Below, piece after piece: positions 1 to 8,146 of a stretch of DNA of 64,000 nt. The position numbers and the translations under genes are program-made. The stretch comes from CAZOWW01 sp964583765 (lineage in GTDB: Bacteria > Actinomycetota > Actinomycetes > Actinomycetales > Kineosporiaceae), in contig CAZOWW010000007.1 in assembly GCA_964583765.1 (NCBI GenBank), forward strand, positions 1 to 64,000, read 5' to 3'. The notes beneath the pieces were generated by a model. The model was not told the DNA's origin, ran no database searches, and saw only the letters and a list, made by a program, of their open reading frames with translations. Position 1 is the stretch's first letter. Each line of letters opens with the position of its first letter.

Positions 1-1
1 C

Positions 2-109
2 CTCACCCAGCACACCCAGGCGCTGCACCAGCAGGGCGAGGTCCTCACCCAGCACGGCGAGATGCTGGCGGAGATCCTGCGCCGCCTTCCGGCTCCTCCT
101 GCCGAGTAG
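2..109 (+). CDS. C-terminal end of an unidentified protein (5' end outside window)
   Basis: The last 35 codons of a reading frame that enters from the left edge and stops at TAG 107-109. The visible tail is Gln/His/Leu/Glu-rich, with the unit LTQH occurring twice in a heptad-like spacing, and ends in a Pro/Ala-rich stretch. This suggests a short amphipathic or coiled-coil C-terminus. No function can be assigned from so little sequence. Confidence 0.5.
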   Translation, partial: LTQHTQALHQQGEVLTQHGEMLAEILRRLPAPPAE

Positions 110-279
110 CGCCGGGCCCGGCGTCCACTGCCGTCGCGACAGAGGACCGCTCCACGGGTAGCTGATGCCCCGACGCACGCCCACGCGGCACGCCACGACC
201 GCCGAATCGGCCCGGGCGTGCAACCGTTCGCGCCACCCACCCCATCACCATCAGCGGTAGCGCGAGAAGGGCGGCGGGG

Positions 280-780
280 ATGCGGCGAGACGAGTTCCGC
301 GAGTTCGTGGCGGCCAGGTCGCCGGCGTTGACACGCACGGCGTTCCTGCTGACCGGCGACTGGCAGCTGGCCGAGGACCTGCTCCAGACCGCGCTCATGC
401 GCTGCTACGGCCACTGGTCACGGATCGACGTCCCGGAGGCCTACGTGCGCCGGGCCATGGTGACCGCGGTGGTCGGCTGGCGGCGGCGGCGCTGGCACGG
501 GGAGCTGCCGACCGCCGCCATGCCCGACCAGGCCACCGCGGACGAGGACGTCGCCGACCTGGTGTGCCTGCGTGCGGACCTGCTGCGTCTGCTGCACGAC
601 CTGGGCCCCCGGCAGCGGGCGGTGCTGGTGCTGCGCTTCTACGAGGACCTGTCCGAGAGCGAGGTGGCGGCGATGCTGGGGGTGTCCGTGGGCACGGTGA
701 AGAGCCAGACCTCACGAGCCCTGGCGCGACTGCGGGAGGCCCCCGAGGTGTGGGCGAGGATCCAGGAGGTGGCACGGTGA
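280..780 (+). CDS. SigE-family ECF RNA polymerase sigma factor
   Basis: A 166-residue ECF sigma factor that would direct RNA polymerase to a small regulon. Region 2 lies in the first ~70 residues (TAFLLTGDWQLAEDLLQTAL, the usual SigE-type 'gdw..AeDl.Q' motif) and region 4 in residues ~100-160, with the helix-turn-helix EVAAMLGVSVGTVKSQTSRA. Length is normal for the family. The stop overlaps the GTG start of the next gene (GTGA), so the two are translationally coupled. The partner is a membrane-anchored protein, as expected for a sigma/regulator pair. A second, similar pair lies at 61.6-63.2 kb on the other strand. Confidence 0.9.
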   Translation: MRRDEFREFVAARSPALTRTAFLLTGDWQLAEDLLQTALMRCYGHWSRIDVPEAYVRRAMVTAVVGWRRRRWHGELPTAAMPDQATADEDVADLVCLRADLLRLLHDLGPRQRAVLVLRFYEDLSESEVAAMLGVSVGTVKSQTSRALARLREAPEVWARIQEVAR

Positions 781-1856
781 ACGAGGCCGAGGAGCGCGCG
801 CTGACGCGGGCCCTGGAGATCCTGGTGGACGACCCGGTGGTCCCCGTGCGCCTGGCCGAGCGGGTGGAACGCCGTCACCGGCGCCGGCGGATCGTGAGCG
901 GGGGGGCGGCCGTGCTCGCCTTGGTGGCCGTGGGGATCGGCGGGACGACGATGCTCGGGGGCACCACCCATCGGACAGCCCCACCGGTCGGGCAGGTCAC
1001 GGTCAGTCCCACACCCCCCACGACGTCCCTGGCGTCCGGGTCCTCGACGAGCCAGGAGCTCCTGCGCAGGTCGCTTGTGGACGCGAGGTTCACCGCCACG
1101 GCGCGCTTCGACGGCGGGGGCCTGACCGTGCGGCCGGCCACCGGCGGTACCCCTACGGTGAGCGAGGCCGAGGCTGTGCGGCGGTTCCGCGCGACCGAAA
1201 TGCCGGACTTCCTGGCCCAGGACGTGCTCGTCGGGTACGGGCGGGTGACGTTGTCCAGGGCCTTGCGCACCGGTGTTGCGGCGTCCCTGGTCGACCGGCC
1301 GGCCTGGTTGGTCATCTACTACGACGGGCCGAATTTCGGCTGTCCTGACATGACGGTAGGACCTCAGATCGCGGACGGATCCCGGACGTCGACAGAGGGC
1401 CTGGGCAGGAGGGTGTTCGTCCTGGACGCGCTCTCCGGCACCCGAGAGTTCCTCTACCGAGAATCAGGCAGCAGGTGCGGCACCCCCTACGGCCCCGACG
1501 TGAGCGCCGCCGCGCAGTTCCAGTCCACGCCCTGGACGGAGGTGCGCCGGGATGGTGCCACCCTGACGATCCGGTACTCCGCTCCCCACTGCCGCGAGTT
1601 AGCGCCCGACCAGGGAATGGCCAGCGTCGCATCGGTACCCCAGGCGTCCGCCTCCGCCCCACTCGTGGACGAGGTGACGGTGTTCACCGTGCAGGACTTT
1701 CCCGGGACGCAGTGCCCGGACATGGTCGTGACCGAGGAGGTCCAGCTCAGGTCCTCCGACGCCCAGGTCAAACACGCCCCCACCGGAATTCTCCCCGGCT
1801 GGTTCACCGCCATCGACCCCAAGCGGTTCGACTACGACGACGGGTCCCGGAAGTAG
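777..1856 (+). CDS. Membrane-anchored protein coupled to the sigma factor (putative anti-sigma or sensor)
   Basis: A 359-residue protein with GTG start at 777 overlapping the sigma stop. Residues ~1-40 are acidic and then strongly basic (ERRHRRRR), followed by a single membrane segment (VSGGAAVLALVAVGIGG) and a Ser/Thr/Pro-rich linker. The rest is a ~270-residue presumably extracytoplasmic domain with several cysteines. This topology, a short cytoplasmic N-terminus with one TM and a large outer domain, is common in proteins encoded behind SigE-type sigma factors. No zinc-binding anti-sigma motif (HxxxCxxC) is seen, so an anti-sigma role is inferred from position only. Confidence 0.75.
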   Translation: MNEAEERALTRALEILVDDPVVPVRLAERVERRHRRRRIVSGGAAVLALVAVGIGGTTMLGGTTHRTAPPVGQVTVSPTPPTTSLASGSSTSQELLRRSLVDARFTATARFDGGGLTVRPATGGTPTVSEAEAVRRFRATEMPDFLAQDVLVGYGRVTLSRALRTGVAASLVDRPAWLVIYYDGPNFGCPDMTVGPQIADGSRTSTEGLGRRVFVLDALSGTREFLYRESGSRCGTPYGPDVSAAAQFQSTPWTEVRRDGATLTIRYSAPHCRELAPDQGMASVASVPQASASAPLVDEVTVFTVQDFPGTQCPDMVVTEEVQLRSSDAQVKHAPTGILPGWFTAIDPKRFDYDDGSRK

Positions 1857-1864
1857 CGGCGCCC

Positions 1865-1898
1865 ACCCCGTGTGCAGCGCCCTCGCCGCGCACGGGGT
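1865..1898 (+). terminator. Hairpin downstream of sigma/membrane-protein operon
   Basis: The arms ACCCCGTG (1865-1872) and CACGGGGT (1891-1898) pair perfectly across an 18-nt loop just after the stop at 1856. There is no T-run, as is usual in high-GC actinomycetes. Confidence 0.45.
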
Positions 1899-1991
1899 AA
1901 CGCACCGCCCACACGGCTCACCAGGCAGGACACCAGCCGAGGGCTGAAGATCGACGATCGGGCGGGTCGGGACAGATGCCCGGCAACGGAT

Positions 1992-2325
1992 CTACCTCGG
2001 TGCGATCCCCAGCGCGTGCATCAGGTTGTCTTCAACGGCCCACATCGTCTTGCGGCAGAGCGCACCGGCCTCGTCCAGTACCTCGTCCTCGTAGACCTCG
2101 ATCAGGTTGTCGCACAGGACCCGCCCGGTGAGGGGATCAGTCGCGGCGTCCAGCTCGACGATCGAGGGGCAGTGGAGCCTTGGCGGTGGTGGTGATCCGC
2201 GCGACGAGCGCCGTTCCCAGAGCCCCGTTACGCCGGTTGTTGCTCACGACCAGCCCGGGTTGGCGGCCTGCACCGGCCAGACCAGGGATCTCGAGCCAGA
2301 TCACGCGTCCTCGCTGAAGCCTCAT
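1992..2325 (-). pseudogene. MazF/PemK-like toxin, frameshifted
   Basis: The frame starting at ATG 2325 reads MRLQRGRVIWLEIPGLAGAG, then RQPGLVVSNNRRN, the typical MazF N-terminus (RG.vw...PG..RP.lVVSN). After 'TTTAKAPLP' it runs into an out-of-frame tail and stops at 2137. Removing one base from the CCCC run at about 2168 (minus strand) restores a frame continuing SIVELDAATDPLTGRVL and LIEVYEDEVLDEAGALC to a TAG at 1992-1994. Total span is 334 nt (111 codons plus one base), so a single-base insertion breaks an otherwise complete toxin of normal size. The start overlaps the antitoxin stop by 4 nt. It could also be a sequencing error or a recoding site. Confidence 0.7.
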
Positions 2326-2636
2326 ACGTCGTCCCGACGAACCTCGCGAGCATTACGGGTACAGCGGAGGGCAGCCCGGATCGCCACCTCTTCCGGGTCG
2401 ATGATCGCCCAGCGGGCGTACTCGGCGTAGGCGGCCGCGTCGGCCGCCTCACGCGCCACCCGCAGACCTGCGGTGACGAGGACGTGCAGGAGTGCGGACT
2501 CCGAGGTCGCAGCGGTCGCGCCGATAGCCTCGCGGGCTTCGGGTGACCTGCTGATCAGGTCAAGGTCCGCCAGATCACGGGCCGTCAGCGGCACCGACTT
2601 GCGGGTCTTGGCCTCGTCACCAGCCATAGCAGTCAT
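2322..2636 (-). CDS. MazE/RHH-like antitoxin
   Basis: A 104-residue protein, probably the cytosolic antitoxin of the module. The N-terminal part (KSVPLTARDLADLDLI) resembles a ribbon-helix-helix or AbrB-like DNA-binding strand and helix. The remainder is Ala/Glu-rich and helical and ends in a strongly charged tail (REVRRDDV), the part that usually wraps the toxin. ATG at 2634-2636 is used; a second ATG four codons in is possible. The stop overlaps the start of the frameshifted MazF gene, giving antitoxin-first order and translational coupling. The antitoxin is intact while the toxin is broken. Confidence 0.6.
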   Translation of the reverse strand: MTAMAGDEAKTRKSVPLTARDLADLDLISRSPEAREAIGATAATSESALLHVLVTAGLRVAREAADAAAYAEYARWAIIDPEEVAIRAALRCTRNAREVRRDDV

Positions 2637-2886
2637 GCATCAAATTGGGCGGCAAGTGGCGCACCATTCAATGCATCACGTCTCCCGAGGACCCACCCCT
2701 GTTCCGCGGAACAAGCCATCCGGGCCACCGTTCGCATCCCGCCCTGAACCAGCGAGCACCCGAGCAGCTGACTACTCCAGAGGCGGCCTCGAAGGTGCGC
2801 GCTCCGGCTGAGGACGACGAGGCCGAGGACGCCGTCACATCCGATGCCGGATCACCGACCCGGATCGATCACGAACCGAAACCGAG

Positions 2887-2924
2887 GGCACCTCATTACT
2901 CTAGTGCTAGAGTAATGAGGTGCC
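2887..2924 (+). promoter_or_regulatory. Perfect 18-bp inverted repeat: PadR operator and leaderless promoter
   Basis: GGCACCTCATTACTCTAG (2887-2904) and its exact reverse complement (2907-2924) are separated by 2 bp. The element is strikingly AT-rich for this genome and covers the GTG start of the PadR gene (2920). A -10-like TAGAGT at 2908-2913 lies 6 nt before the start codon, the usual layout of a leaderless actinobacterial promoter. A dimeric PadR repressor bound here would block its own transcription. Confidence 0.75.
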
Positions 2925-3465
2925 CCGGGACCTGACCTCCGCCGAGCTGTTGGTGCTGGGGCTCCTGGCCGAACGTCCGCGCCACGGGTACGACCTCGAC
3001 CAGGTCATCACGGAGCGCGGGATGCGCGAGTGGACCGCGGTCGCGTTCTCCTCGCTGTACTACCTGCTGGGCAGGCTCGAGGCCGACGGCCTGGTCGCCC
3101 GCCTCACCCCGGACGGCGACCGCCGCCGGCGCACCTACACGCTCACCGACCTCGGCCGGCAGCTCACCGTCGAGGCCACCACCCGCGCCCTGTCCTCGCT
3201 GGCCCCCGCGCACCCACCGGTGCTGGTGGGGGTGGCGAACCTGCCGCTGCTCGACCGCGCGGTCGCCGCCGAGGCGCTGCGCGAGCGGGGCCGGGCGATC
3301 ACGGCCGAACTGGATCGGCTCCGGACGCACCGGGACCGGCAGGTGCCCGGGGCCCCACCGGTCGTGGGGGTGCTGTTCGACCACGCGCTCAGTGCACTCG
3401 ACGCCGAGCTGGGCTGGGTGCTCCGCACCGTCGACTCCCTCGAGGACCGCCATGACCAAGGTTGA
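2920..3465 (+). CDS. PadR-family transcriptional regulator
   Basis: A 181-residue repressor-type regulator. The N-terminal winged helix (residues ~3-80) carries the PadR pattern: LLVLGLLAERPRHGYDLDQV, then SSLYYLLGRLEADGLVARL and a wing ending RRRTYTLTDLGR. The C-terminal ~90 residues form the helical dimerisation part (Vir_C-like). GTG at 2920 is chosen because it lies at the expected leaderless transcription start inside an 18-bp palindrome. It overlaps the following GyrI-like gene by 14 nt, so the two are one operon. The ligand is unknown, but the neighbour suggests a small-molecule or drug response. Confidence 0.9.
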   Translation: MPRDLTSAELLVLGLLAERPRHGYDLDQVITERGMREWTAVAFSSLYYLLGRLEADGLVARLTPDGDRRRRTYTLTDLGRQLTVEATTRALSSLAPAHPPVLVGVANLPLLDRAVAAEALRERGRAITAELDRLRTHRDRQVPGAPPVVGVLFDHALSALDAELGWVLRTVDSLEDRHDQG

Positions 3466-4069
3466 TCTCAAGCGCGAGCAACGCGACCTCTACGCCCCGC
3501 CGGCGGGCCGCTGGGTCGAGGTGGACGTCCCCCCGATGCGGTACCTGGCCCTGGAGGGCCACGGCAGTCCGGCGACCACGCCGGAGTACCAGGAGGCCGT
3601 GGAGGCGCTGTTCGCCGCCTCCTACACCGCCAAGTTCCTCAGCAGCCGCGAACTCGACCGCGACTACGTCGTCCTCCCGCTCCAGGGGCAGTGGTGGGCC
3701 GAGGACATGACGACCTTCCGCACCCGGGACAAGGATCGGTGGTCCTGGCGGATGCTGGTCCGCCAGCCGGACTGGCTGACCGACCCGCTGCTGGCCACCG
3801 CGGTCGACCAGGCCCGGGCGAAGGGCAAGGACCCGGGGCACCTGCTGCGTGTGCTCGACCTCCACGAGGGCCGGTGCCTGCAGACCCTGCACGTCGGTTC
3901 GTACGACGACGAGGGCCCGGTGCTGGCACGCCTGCACGACGAACTCCTGCCCGCCCAGGGCCTGCGCCCGACCGGGCTGCACCACGAGATCTACCTCGGC
4001 GATCCCCGGCGGGTGGCCCCGGAGAAGCTGCGCACCGTCCTGCGCCAGCCCGTGGCGAGGGCCGACTGA
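3452..4069 (+). CDS. GyrI-like small-molecule-binding domain protein
   Basis: A 205-residue cytosolic protein of the GyrI-like/SRPBCC-fold ligand-binding family. ATG at 3452 is in frame and lies inside the end of the PadR gene. Family signatures are the opening KREQRDLYAPPAGRWVEVDV, PPMRYLALEGHGSP, and the C-terminal LHVGSYDDEGPVLARLHDEL and LHHEIYLGDPRRVAPEKLRT. Such proteins bind hydrophobic or cationic compounds and often sit beside PadR or MerR regulators. Here it is coupled to PadR, suggesting a two-gene sensing and sequestration unit. The substrate is not predictable. Confidence 0.85.
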   Translation: MTKVDLKREQRDLYAPPAGRWVEVDVPPMRYLALEGHGSPATTPEYQEAVEALFAASYTAKFLSSRELDRDYVVLPLQGQWWAEDMTTFRTRDKDRWSWRMLVRQPDWLTDPLLATAVDQARAKGKDPGHLLRVLDLHEGRCLQTLHVGSYDDEGPVLARLHDELLPAQGLRPTGLHHEIYLGDPRRVAPEKLRTVLRQPVARAD

Positions 4070-4325
4070 CAGCCGCGCCGGGGACCGGCTGACGGCTGTG
4101 CCGCGGACCGGGCGTGCCCTGCGGCGGAGGCCGGCCGGCGGCGCCGGCACCCCTGCCGGAGGGCCCGTTGACCACTGCGGGGCGGACTCCTACGCTGCCT
4201 GCCGCCGGAACGGACTTCCTGGGCGGTTCAGGCAGCTCAGGACACGACTCTCCTGGGCGATCCGAACGGTTCAGGGCCCGGTCGCCGGCTCCACCACCCG
4301 CGCCCTGAGCTGAGGGGAGAAGCCC

Positions 4326-5507
4326 GTGCGGCGTCTTGGAAAGACCCTCCCGTTCGTCCCGGCAGCCGTCCTGATCACCGCGGTGACCGCGTTGACCGGT
4401 GCCGGGTACGCCGGCACCACGGAGACCCTGCGGGCGGTGCCCGCCGCCGCGACGGCCGGTACCGCGACAACGACCGGTACCGCGCCGGTGACCACCAGCG
4501 CCCCCGCGTCCAGCACCACCCGGACCTCGTCCACGACCGTCTCGAGCGGCGACGGCGTGCCACCGGGGACCGTCGTGCGCTCCTGGGACTTCGAGGACGG
4601 CTCGACCGCCGGCTGGACCCCGGACTCCACCGAGACGATCAAGGTGAGCACCGAGGTCGCCCTGAGCGGCACGCACAGCCTCAAGGTGAGCGGGGTGAGT
4701 GCCTACCAGGACGGGGCGAAGTTCACCACCGACACCACCGGGCTCTCCGACGGAACCTGGTACGACCTGGCGGTGCACGTGCGGCTGGGCGACGTGGAGA
4801 CCAGCGGCTTCCGGGCGGTCGTGGGCACCAGTTGGGACCCGTCCCCCGTAGTCACGAACGCCGGCTGGAAGACGGTCTCGGTGCACTTCCTGAAGGTGTC
4901 CACGATGACCTCGCTGGTCCTGCACGTGTTCCCGGTCAAGCTGTGCGTGGCTGACTGGCCCGCCCCGGCGCAGTCGTTCTACCTCGACGACGTGACGGTC
5001 CAGAAGTCGACGTCCCAGGCCGCGATCACCTGGACGACCATGCCCTACTGCGCCCTGACCCCGACCACGACGACCCCGGTCACCACGAAGCCGCCGACCA
5101 CGACAACGACGACCACGACGCTCCCGAACAGCCCGACGCCTCCTCCCACGACGACCACCACGACACCCCCGACCAGCACCGGCACCAGCGTGTGCACCGG
5201 GGCGCTCACCGTCGCCTCCCAATGGCCGGGTGCGTACCAGTCCGCCCTGAACGTGACCACCCGCACGGGCCTGAACGGCTGGACACTGACCTGGAAGTTC
5301 CCGGGGTCCGAGAAGGTGGCCCAGCTCTGGGGCGGCTCCTGGCACCAGGACGGATCGACCGTGACGGTGACCAGCTACTCGTGGAACGCGGCCGTCCCGG
5401 CAGGAGGCTCGCTCTCGCTGGGCGCGATCGTGACGACCAGCGGGTCCGCGTCCCCGTGGCACCTGCTCACCCTGAACGGGGCCGCCTGCGGAGGCCTCGC
5501 GAGCTGA
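4326..5507 (+). CDS. Secreted two-domain carbohydrate-binding protein (CBM4/9-like + CBM2)
   Basis: A 393-residue exported protein. GTG at 4326 follows a GGGGAG ribosome-binding site and opens a signal peptide (VRRLGKTLPF, then VPAAVLITAVTALTGAGYAG). After a Thr/Ser/Ala-rich linker, residues ~80-225 form a beta-sandwich that opens SWDFEDGSTAGWTPDSTE, like carbohydrate-binding modules of the CBM4/9 type. A long Thr/Pro linker (~240-285) precedes a C-terminal CBM2 domain, recognisable by paired cysteines, GWTLTWKFPG and SYSWNAAVPAGGSLSLG. No catalytic domain is visible, so it probably binds plant or microbial polysaccharide rather than cleaving it. Confidence 0.8.
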   Translation: MRRLGKTLPFVPAAVLITAVTALTGAGYAGTTETLRAVPAAATAGTATTTGTAPVTTSAPASSTTRTSSTTVSSGDGVPPGTVVRSWDFEDGSTAGWTPDSTETIKVSTEVALSGTHSLKVSGVSAYQDGAKFTTDTTGLSDGTWYDLAVHVRLGDVETSGFRAVVGTSWDPSPVVTNAGWKTVSVHFLKVSTMTSLVLHVFPVKLCVADWPAPAQSFYLDDVTVQKSTSQAAITWTTMPYCALTPTTTTPVTTKPPTTTTTTTTLPNSPTPPPTTTTTTPPTSTGTSVCTGALTVASQWPGAYQSALNVTTRTGLNGWTLTWKFPGSEKVAQLWGGSWHQDGSTVTVTSYSWNAAVPAGGSLSLGAIVTTSGSASPWHLLTLNGAACGGLAS

Positions 5508-5524
5508 GATCCGCGCGGAGTTCA

Positions 5525-5562
5525 CGGCAGGGCCGGTCCCCGGGCGGAGGCCGGCCCTGCCG
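5525..5562 (+). terminator. Strong hairpin after the CBM gene
   Basis: CGGCAGGGCCGG (5525-5536) pairs perfectly with CCGGCCCTGCCG (5551-5562) over a 14-nt loop, 18 nt after the stop codon. Confidence 0.7.
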
Positions 5563-5692
5563 GCGTTCCCGCTCTGCTCGCGCGTTCCCTGCCTTGCCGG
5601 CGTTCCGGTGCGTCACCCGTGTTCCGCGAGTCCTGCCGGCGTCCCTGTGCCCTGCCCTGACGCGGCGGGGTCCCCTACGGCACAGTGGGACG

Positions 5693-6301
5693 GTGAGCCT
5701 CGCCTTCCTCCTCACGGCCTTCGTCGTCGTCGCGACCCCGGGAACGGGCGCTCTGCTGTCGATCGCGGCCGGACTACGCAGCGGTCCCCGGCACGGCCTG
5801 ATCACCGCGTTCGGGTGCACCCTCGGCGTCCTGCCACATCTGGTGGCCGCGATCACCGGGGCCGCGGCCCTGCTGCGGGCCGGCGGGACGGCCTACGAGG
5901 TCGTCAAGGCCCTCGGTGTGGCCTACCTGCTGTACCTGGCGTGGTCGACCTGGCGGGACACCGGCGCCCTGACGGTGGGGACCACGGCCACGCCGCCGTC
6001 CCCGATCCGGACCATCGTCTCGGCGGTGCTGGCCAACCTGCTCAACCCGAAGCTGACGTTGTTCTTCTTCGCGCTCCTGCCCCAGTTCGTCTCGGCCGAG
6101 GCCGCCCACCCGGTCCTGCAGATGGTGGGACTGGGCGCAGTGTTCATGATCATGACGCTCGTCGTCTTCGCGGCCTACGGGGTCTTCGCCGCGCTGGCCC
6201 GCACGCACCTGGTCGAGCGTCCGCAGGTGATGCGGCGTCTGCGCCGGACGTTCTCGGTGACCTTCGTCGGACTGGCCGGCCGGCTCGCGACCACTCGCTG
6301 A
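5693..6301 (+). CDS. LysE/RhtB-family amino-acid exporter
   Basis: A 202-residue inner-membrane protein with five to six hydrophobic segments. GTG at 5693 gives the family start (SLAFLLTAFVVVATPGTGALLSIAAGL), matching the LysE consensus '...PGP..l..i..g...G...g'. Further family features are TAFGCTLGVLPHLVAAITG and LNPKLTLFFFALLPQF, the conserved 'NPK....F...lPqF' motif. The upstream part of this open frame is Arg/Pro-rich and not coding. It probably exports an amino acid or a related metabolite. It is monocistronic between two terminators. Confidence 0.85.
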   Translation: MSLAFLLTAFVVVATPGTGALLSIAAGLRSGPRHGLITAFGCTLGVLPHLVAAITGAAALLRAGGTAYEVVKALGVAYLLYLAWSTWRDTGALTVGTTATPPSPIRTIVSAVLANLLNPKLTLFFFALLPQFVSAEAAHPVLQMVGLGAVFMIMTLVVFAAYGVFAALARTHLVERPQVMRRLRRTFSVTFVGLAGRLATTR

Positions 6302-6874
6302 GCCACGGGCTCACGCCCCACCGGCCGACAGCCCACGAGACAACTCACCGATCCGACAGCCGGCGGGACCACGGGCCGGGCCGACAGTCCACGGGACCAC
6401 GAGCCGGATCGGGCCGACGGAGATCGCGAAACCGGTTTCCTCCCGCACATCGTCAAGATCCGTCACGGTGGGCATTGCCGCGATGCCTTCCGGTATCTCC
6501 CAGCCCTCATCAATCCCAAAGTCCGGGCGCTGGACCGGCTCCGTGATACCGATTGTCGTGCGAACCCTGACGCTCCGGGGTCGACGTGGGGATTCGACGA
6601 ACTCACCGGGCTCCGGTCATCTGCCCAACGCGCCGTGGACACCGTGTGCTCGAGAACTCCCAGCCGCTTGTAGCGGCGTCGAAGGCGAAGTCGCTAGGAT
6701 CCGGCGGGCCATGGCACCGGGGCCGAAACCGCGATCAGATCTTCTCCGACACCACCGGCATCGCAGGGGTCGATGCCGTACGTCGAGGCCAGGTATTCGG
6801 CGGTTCGCCGGCGGGCACACCGGAGCAATGCCGCCGCCATTATCGGGGCAACGACGTCGTTGGGAGAGAACAGC
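6302..6874 (+). other. Intergenic, no supported gene
   Basis: 573 bp between the LysE-type gene and the RCC1-repeat gene. Open frames here are Arg/Pro/Gly-rich and lack family features or plausible ribosome-binding sites. The last ~200 bp presumably carry the promoter and leader of the RCC1 gene. Confidence 0.5.
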
Positions 6875-8077
6875 ATGAGCGGGTATCAAGGTGGTCTGTT
6901 GCGGGCCAGGTGGCGGCGTTCGGCAAGGACCTTCGTCACCGTGGCGGGGATGTCCACCGGATCGGCCGTCCTGGCCCTGGGTGCCCTGGTCGGCACGGGC
7001 GCCGCGGGCGCCCAGGCCGCGACCGCGGGCGTCGCCAGCGTCACCGGCGGGTACGCGCACACCTGCGCGACCCGGACCGACGGCACCCTGTGGTGTTGGG
7101 GCAGCAACTACAGCGGCCAGCTCGGGGACGGCACCTACACCAGCCGGACCGTGCCCACCCAGGTCGGCACGGCCACCACCTGGGCCACGATCGACGCGGG
7201 CAACAACCACACCTGCGGCATCCGTACTGACGGCACCCTGTGGTGCTGGGGCTACAACCTGCGCGGGCAGCTGGGGATCGGCAGCACCATCAAGCAGAAC
7301 GTGCCCACCCAGGTCGGCACGGCCACCACCTGGGCCAAGGTCAGCGCCGGGGACAGCCACACCTGCGCGGTGCGCACCGACGGCACCCTGTGGTGCTGGG
7401 GCTTCAACCGTCTGGCGCAGCTGGGCCTGGACAGCTCCGACTACTACCGGACCACCCCCGCCCAGGTCGGCACCGCGACCACCTGGGCCAATGTGGCCAC
7501 CGGGTACGCCTTCACCTGCGCCACCCGCACCGACGGCACCCTGTGGTGCTGGGGCGACAGCTCGGGCGGACAGCTCGGGATCGGCTCCCTGGCCTACGCG
7601 ACCGTCCCCACGCAGGTCGGCACCGCCACCACCTGGGCCACCGTGACCGCCGGATACACCTTCACCTGCGCCACCCGCACCGACAAGACCCTGTGGTGCT
7701 GGGGCGACAACGGCTACGGCCAGCTGGGCATGACCGGTAACTACCAGACCACCCCGGTCCAGGTCGGCACCGCGACCACCTGGACCAAGGTCAACGCCGG
7801 TTACAACTCCGCGTGCGCCCCGCGCACCGACGGCACCCTGTGGTGCTGGGGCAACAACACCGGCGGAGAACTGGGCGACGGCACCACCACCCACCGGTAC
7901 GCACCGACTCAGGTCGGCACCGCCACCACCTGGGCCGACGGCATCGTGGGCGGCTACCAGAGCGCCGGGTTCCGCACCGACGGCACCCTGTGGGCCTGGG
8001 GCTACAACACCAACGGCCAGCTCGGGGACGGCACCACCACCTCCCGCACCACCCCCGAACAGATCAGCCTGCCCTGA
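6875..8077 (+). CDS. Secreted RCC1-repeat (beta-propeller) protein
   Basis: A 400-residue exported protein. ATG at 6875 follows GGGAGAG and opens a long signal peptide with a basic start, a hydrophobic core and an AQAAT cleavage region. The mature part consists of seven ~50-residue RCC1/ATS1-type repeats, each with the unit RTDGTLWCWG and a preceding cysteine, ending in ..GQLGDG; this is the blade number of a seven-bladed propeller. The seventh repeat has WAWG instead of WCWG. At the DNA level the repeats are nearly identical (GGCACCCTGTGG in most), so repeat-number change by recombination is likely. No enzymatic domain is attached. An adhesive or binding role is inferred from the fold. Confidence 0.85.
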   Translation: MSGYQGGLLRARWRRSARTFVTVAGMSTGSAVLALGALVGTGAAGAQAATAGVASVTGGYAHTCATRTDGTLWCWGSNYSGQLGDGTYTSRTVPTQVGTATTWATIDAGNNHTCGIRTDGTLWCWGYNLRGQLGIGSTIKQNVPTQVGTATTWAKVSAGDSHTCAVRTDGTLWCWGFNRLAQLGLDSSDYYRTTPAQVGTATTWANVATGYAFTCATRTDGTLWCWGDSSGGQLGIGSLAYATVPTQVGTATTWATVTAGYTFTCATRTDKTLWCWGDNGYGQLGMTGNYQTTPVQVGTATTWTKVNAGYNSACAPRTDGTLWCWGNNTGGELGDGTTTHRYAPTQVGTATTWADGIVGGYQSAGFRTDGTLWAWGYNTNGQLGDGTTTSRTTPEQISLP

Positions 8078-8098
8078 CCCACCCCGCACGATCCGACA

Positions 8099-8146
8099 CC
8101 TGCCGTCGGCCCACCCCGCCATCCCGGCGGACGGGCCGGCGGCAGG
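8099..8146 (+). terminator. Compound hairpin after the RCC1 gene
   Basis: CCTGCCGTCGGCCC (8099-8112) pairs with GGGCCGGCGGCAGG (8133-8146) with one G:T pair. The loop itself contains a small CCGCC/GGCGG stem. It begins 22 nt after the stop. Confidence 0.65.

Noticed and set aside
5065..5185. ACC/ACG-rich microsatellite-like stretch
   Set aside because: It encodes the Thr/Pro linker between two carbohydrate-binding modules, a normal feature of secreted actinobacterial proteins.
5192..5692. N-terminal extension of the LysE-type open frame through the CBM2 coding region
   Set aside because: It is a shadow of the CBM gene and its terminator; the GTG at 5693 starts exactly at the conserved LysE N-terminus.
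6694..6876. 60-codon minus-strand frame upstream of the RCC1-repeat gene
   Set aside because: It has a plausible composition but no ribosome-binding site, no neighbour and no recognisable family, and it overlaps the likely promoter of the RCC1 gene.
7060..8040. Regular DNA repeats that could suggest a CRISPR-like or satellite array
   Set aside because: The ~150-bp periodicity is the codon-level repeat of seven RCC1 blades in one continuous reading frame. No CRISPR-type short repeats with unique spacers were seen anywhere in the window.
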